From Qipengyuania aestuarii (GTDB lineage Bacteria; Pseudomonadota; Alphaproteobacteria; Sphingomonadales; Sphingomonadaceae): 64,000 nt of DNA. Where the stretch lies: assembly GCF_019711535.1 (NCBI RefSeq), contig NZ_JAIGNP010000001.1:248001-312000 (forward strand), written 5' to 3'. The translations under genes and the position numbers were made by a program. Position 1 is the first letter of the stretch, and every line of letters starts with the position of its first letter. This document shows, piece after piece, positions 63,270 to 64,000 of the stretch. The notes below the pieces were generated by a model, which was not told the origin of the DNA, did no database searches, and saw nothing but the letters and a program-made list of their open reading frames with translations.

Positions 63270-64000
63270 TCAGGCCTCTTCGGTCTCCGACGCTGCAACC
63301 ACGATGCCGAGAAAGCTTTCGGCCGAAAGGCTAGCACCGCCCACCAGCGCACCGCCCACTTCCGGCAGAGAGAGGATTTCGCGGGCGTTTTCGGGCTTCA
63401 CCGATCCACCGTAGAGGATCCGCACCCCGGAAGACTGCTCTTCGCCATAGGTTTCATCCAGCAGGCCGCGAATCGCCTTATGCATGGCTTCGATATCGTC
63501 AGGCGTGGCGGTCTTGCCGGTGCCGATGGCCCAGACCGGCTCATAGGCCACGGTCAGCCGTTCGGCCGGATCTTCGATCTTCGAGACGCTGGCCCGCAGC
63601 TGCTCGAGCACGAAATCTTCTGCCTGGCCCTTCTCGCGAACAGGCAGAGTTTCACCGCAGCACAGGATAATGCGCAGGCCGGCCTCGATCGCGCTTTCGA
63701 TCTTGGCATTGATCTGTTCGGCGGTTTCCTTGTGGTCGCCGCGCCGCTCGCTGTGTCCGATAATGACGAACTTGGCCCCGGCGTCGGCGAGCATCGTCGC
63801 GGAGATATCTCCGGTATGCGCGCCGTCTTCACCGGGGAAACAATCCTGCGCGCCTACGCCGATCTGTTCCGCCTCGCGGTGCACGGCATGAATCAGGGTG
63901 AACGGCGGAGCCACGGCGACTTCCGCCTTCATGTAACGCTGTGCGGCACGGTCGATTGCGCGCGCTTCGGGCAGCATGGCGCGCGTTCCGTTCATTTTCC
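63270..64000 (-). CDS. tpiA: Triosephosphate isomerase (5' end outside window)
   Basis: At least 243 residues of a TIM-barrel glycolytic enzyme. The catalytic His is in FVIIGHSERRGDH and the catalytic Glu in TVAYEPVWAIGTGKTAT; LYGGSVKPENAREIL is the phosphate-binding loop. The last bases of the window read GG-AAA-ATG-AA on the minus strand, matching the family's GNWKMNG, so the ATG at 63995 is internal (Met of WKMNG) and about ten residues lie outside the window. It is followed by secG. Confidence 0.95.
   Translation of the reverse strand, partial: KMNGTRAMLPEARAIDRAAQRYMKAEVAVAPPFTLIHAVHREAEQIGVGAQDCFPGEDGAHTGDISATMLADAGAKFVIIGHSERRGDHKETAEQINAKIESAIEAGLRIILCCGETLPVREKGQAEDFVLEQLRASVSKIEDPAERLTVAYEPVWAIGTGKTATPDDIEAMHKAIRGLLDETYGEEQSSGVRILYGGSVKPENAREILSLPEVGGALVGGASLSAESFLGIVVAASETEEA

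Noticed and set aside
1..64000. CRISPR arrays, insertion sequences, prophage, integrons
   Set aside because: No regularly spaced repeats, transposase, integrase or phage structural genes were seen; gene content is core chromosome throughout.

Overview
The window reads as ordinary chromosome of an alphaproteobacterium of the order Sphingomonadales, most likely Erythrobacteraceae (Erythrobacter/Qipengyuania/Altererythrobacter type). This is inferred from the dusB-ntrB-ntrC-ntrY-ntrX-hfq-hflX order, a two-domain Hfq, a fused IspDF, an E1-beta subunit with its own lipoyl domain, PhaR, COQ10/RatA, NdufA6-type squalene synthase homologue and a ROSE-type heat-shock leader. Genes are dense, often joined by ATGA or TGATG overlaps. 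I see no insertion sequence, prophage, integrase, CRISPR array or rRNA. By eye the 4-20 kb part is clearly more GC-rich than the 24-50 kb part, but both carry core genes.

Layout. 0-4.2 kb: end of radA, cvpA, a degenerate Fe-S scaffold protein, an MHS-type transporter and alanine racemase. 4.2-11.3 kb: phaR behind a palindromic operator candidate, an archaeal/eukaryotic-type prolyl-tRNA synthetase, a secreted M28 peptidase, RNase R, a peroxiredoxin-like protein and a universal stress protein. 11.4-18 kb: pyruvate dehydrogenase E2 (pdhC), two small lipoproteins, a thioesterase, dihydrolipoyl dehydrogenase and a CPA2 antiporter. 18-20.8 kb: a 58-residue acidic protein, tRNA-Ser(UGA), a MltB-like transglycosylase and a DacC-like carboxypeptidase. 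20.8-26.5 kb: a tightly coupled run tmk-holB-metG-tatD-MBL-small membrane protein, then mazG.

26.5-40.3 kb: the nitrogen-regulation cluster on the minus strand with hfq and hflX downstream, then ispDF, cinA-like, ratA, lipA, a beta-carbonic anhydrase and a NYN-domain protein. 40.4-51.4 kb: a periplasmic helical-repeat protein, gyrA, a YhhN-like protein, trmFO, an EF-hand protein, a squalene-synthase-like protein and a TadE-TadE-TadG trio. 51.4-64 kb: pdhB-pdhA, ftsB, hppD with a VOC partner, mscS, an MFS transporter, tRNA-Arg(CCU), a DUF1178 protein, a nitrilase-family hydrolase, grxC, hsp20 with an RpoH-type promoter and ROSE leader, pyrG, secG and the 3' part of tpiA.

Working together: pdhA/pdhB, pdhC, lpdA and lipA give a complete pyruvate dehydrogenase with its lipoate supply, although split over three places. 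ntrBC/ntrYX plus Hfq form a nitrogen/redox regulatory block. tmk, holB and gyrA serve DNA synthesis and topology. alr, dacC, the MltB-like enzyme and ftsB serve the cell wall and division. The most notable items are the tandem Hfq, the RpoH promoter plus ROSE thermometer on hsp20, a structured gene-free stretch at 60.77-61.07 kb, the PhaR operator candidate, the orphan Tad pseudopilin trio and the antisense layout around tRNA-Ser.
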